Shown here: positions 63,589 to 64,000 of the stretch, one piece after another | Numbering within the stretch: the first letter of the stretch is position 1 | Layout of the letters: each line of letters begins with the position of its first letter | NCBI GenBank assembly: GCA_020160935.1 | Contig: JAIUPL010000024.1 | Span: 1-64,000, forward strand | Direction of reading: 5' to 3' | Length of the DNA stretch: 64,000 nucleotides | Origin: Bacteroidota bacterium | GTDB taxonomy: Bacteria > Bacteroidota > Bacteroidia > Chitinophagales > Saprospiraceae | Notes under the pieces: generated by a model | What the model was told of the DNA's origin: nothing | Database searches by the model: none | The model's input: the letters and a program-made list of their open reading frames with translations, nothing else | Position numbers and translations under genes: made by a program

Positions 63589-64000
63589 CTATTTCCCGCT
63601 ACCGCCTGGGGGGACAGATCCGAAGGCGGAGCCGGAGCGAAGCGTGCCCGATGAAGGCGTGATTTGCGTGTTTGAGTTCAGTTCGTCCGGATTCATCATC
63701 ATCGGCATGGTGCCGTTGGTGATGATTACTTTTGAGTTAGGCGATTTGCTCAGATCGAGCCAGGCTTCCAGCGCCTTGAATTGCAACACTTCCTGCGACA
63801 GGCCGGAAGAAATAATTCTGTTGGCATCGCTGACGCCCTGTGCCTGAATGCGCTTGCGTTCGGCTTCCTGCTTTTCCTGTTGCAGCACAAACTCCATGCG
63901 CTGCGCTTGTTGTTCGGCTTCGAGTTTGTCTTCGATGGCTTTGGTCAGGTTGCGTGGCAATACAATGCTTTTCAGCAGCACAGATTCTACAACAATGCCC
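63589..64000 (-). CDS. SPFH/prohibitin-family protein, C-terminal part (partial)
   Basis: The frame runs off the window end, so only the last 137 or so residues are seen. They read GIVVESVLLKSIVLP, then a charged helix EDKLEAEQQAQRMEFVLQQE continuing into QEAERKRIQAQGVSDANRII. This is the coiled-coil tail of SPFH/prohibitin (HflC/stomatin-like) proteins. The last 45 residues are flexible and rich in Gly, Ser and Asn, and end GSVPPGGSGK. A membrane-scaffold role is expected from the family. Confidence 0.85.
   Translation of the reverse strand, partial: GIVVESVLLKSIVLPRNLTKAIEDKLEAEQQAQRMEFVLQQEKQEAERKRIQAQGVSDANRIISSGLSQEVLQFKALEAWLDLSKSPNSKVIITNGTMPMMMNPDELNSNTQITPSSGTLRSGSAFGSVPPGGSGK

Overview
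The window looks like a chromosomal segment of a Bacteroidota bacterium, most likely of the Saprospiraceae/Saprospirales. Six secreted proteins end in type IX secretion (T9SS) sorting domains: five of type A, and one of the gliding-motility-associated type B. Several start regions carry the Bacteroidota -7 element TAnnTTTG. The neighbours include FtsX-type ABC permeases, orphan outer-membrane lipoproteins and long VCBS, SprB-type, CotH and BNR surface proteins. I see no rRNA, tRNA, CRISPR array or recognisable insertion-sequence transposase.

Layout. Positions 1-7.8 kb hold two large T9SS surface proteins (VCBS/ASPIC-UnbV, then cohesin-like plus SprB-type repeats). Positions 8-15 kb hold hutI, a small lipoprotein, a polysaccharide flippase, a secreted M43-like metalloprotease, an orphan paaA and an Lrp/AsnC regulator. 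The regulator is divergent from a methionine gamma-lyase/cystathionine gamma-synthase-type enzyme. Positions 16.7-23 kb hold gltB and gltD. Positions 23.4-30.3 kb hold a DUF1761 membrane protein, an FtsX permease, and a lipoprotein/outer-membrane protein/di-haem peroxidase operon. Positions 30.4-32.2 kb are an AT-richer two-gene cassette: an AAA/SMC-like ATPase with an ATGA overlap to a DUF4276 TOPRIM-like protein, a candidate defence system. Positions 32.4-36 kb hold arginine deiminase, an M48 protease and two c-type cytochromes. Positions 36.3-42.8 kb hold two more T9SS proteins, including a 1524-aa lamin-tail/CotH/beta-helix protein. Positions 43.3-46 kb hold an overlapping P-loop ATPase and TPR protein, a second candidate conflict system. 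Positions 46-55 kb hold a Crp-type regulator, a CPBP protease, a TPR/outer-membrane-barrel protein with a BcsA-like glycosyltransferase, and a BNR-repeat T9SS protein. Positions 55.3-63.5 kb are a carbon-metabolism module: a GltD-like Fe-S flavoprotein translationally coupled to pyruvate:ferredoxin oxidoreductase, then pyruvate phosphate dikinase. The window ends inside an SPFH/prohibitin-type gene.

The most unusual signal is in the spacers. At about a dozen gene ends, a short-word tandem array or long inverted repeat begins at the stop codon itself, and the word often contains the stop. Each spacer has its own word. At four convergent junctions (23961-24091, 33694-33840, 42843-43309, 51618-51762) the whole spacer is an inverted repeat running from one stop codon to the other, or within a few bases of both. 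On top of this, a family of seven related palindromes built from ACCACAAAGGACACMAAG-like words is scattered from 26.7 to 55.2 kb, and a second palindrome family (core CTTTAGYCCGTCGGGA) occurs twice. These are seen directly in the sequence; their function is unknown to me.
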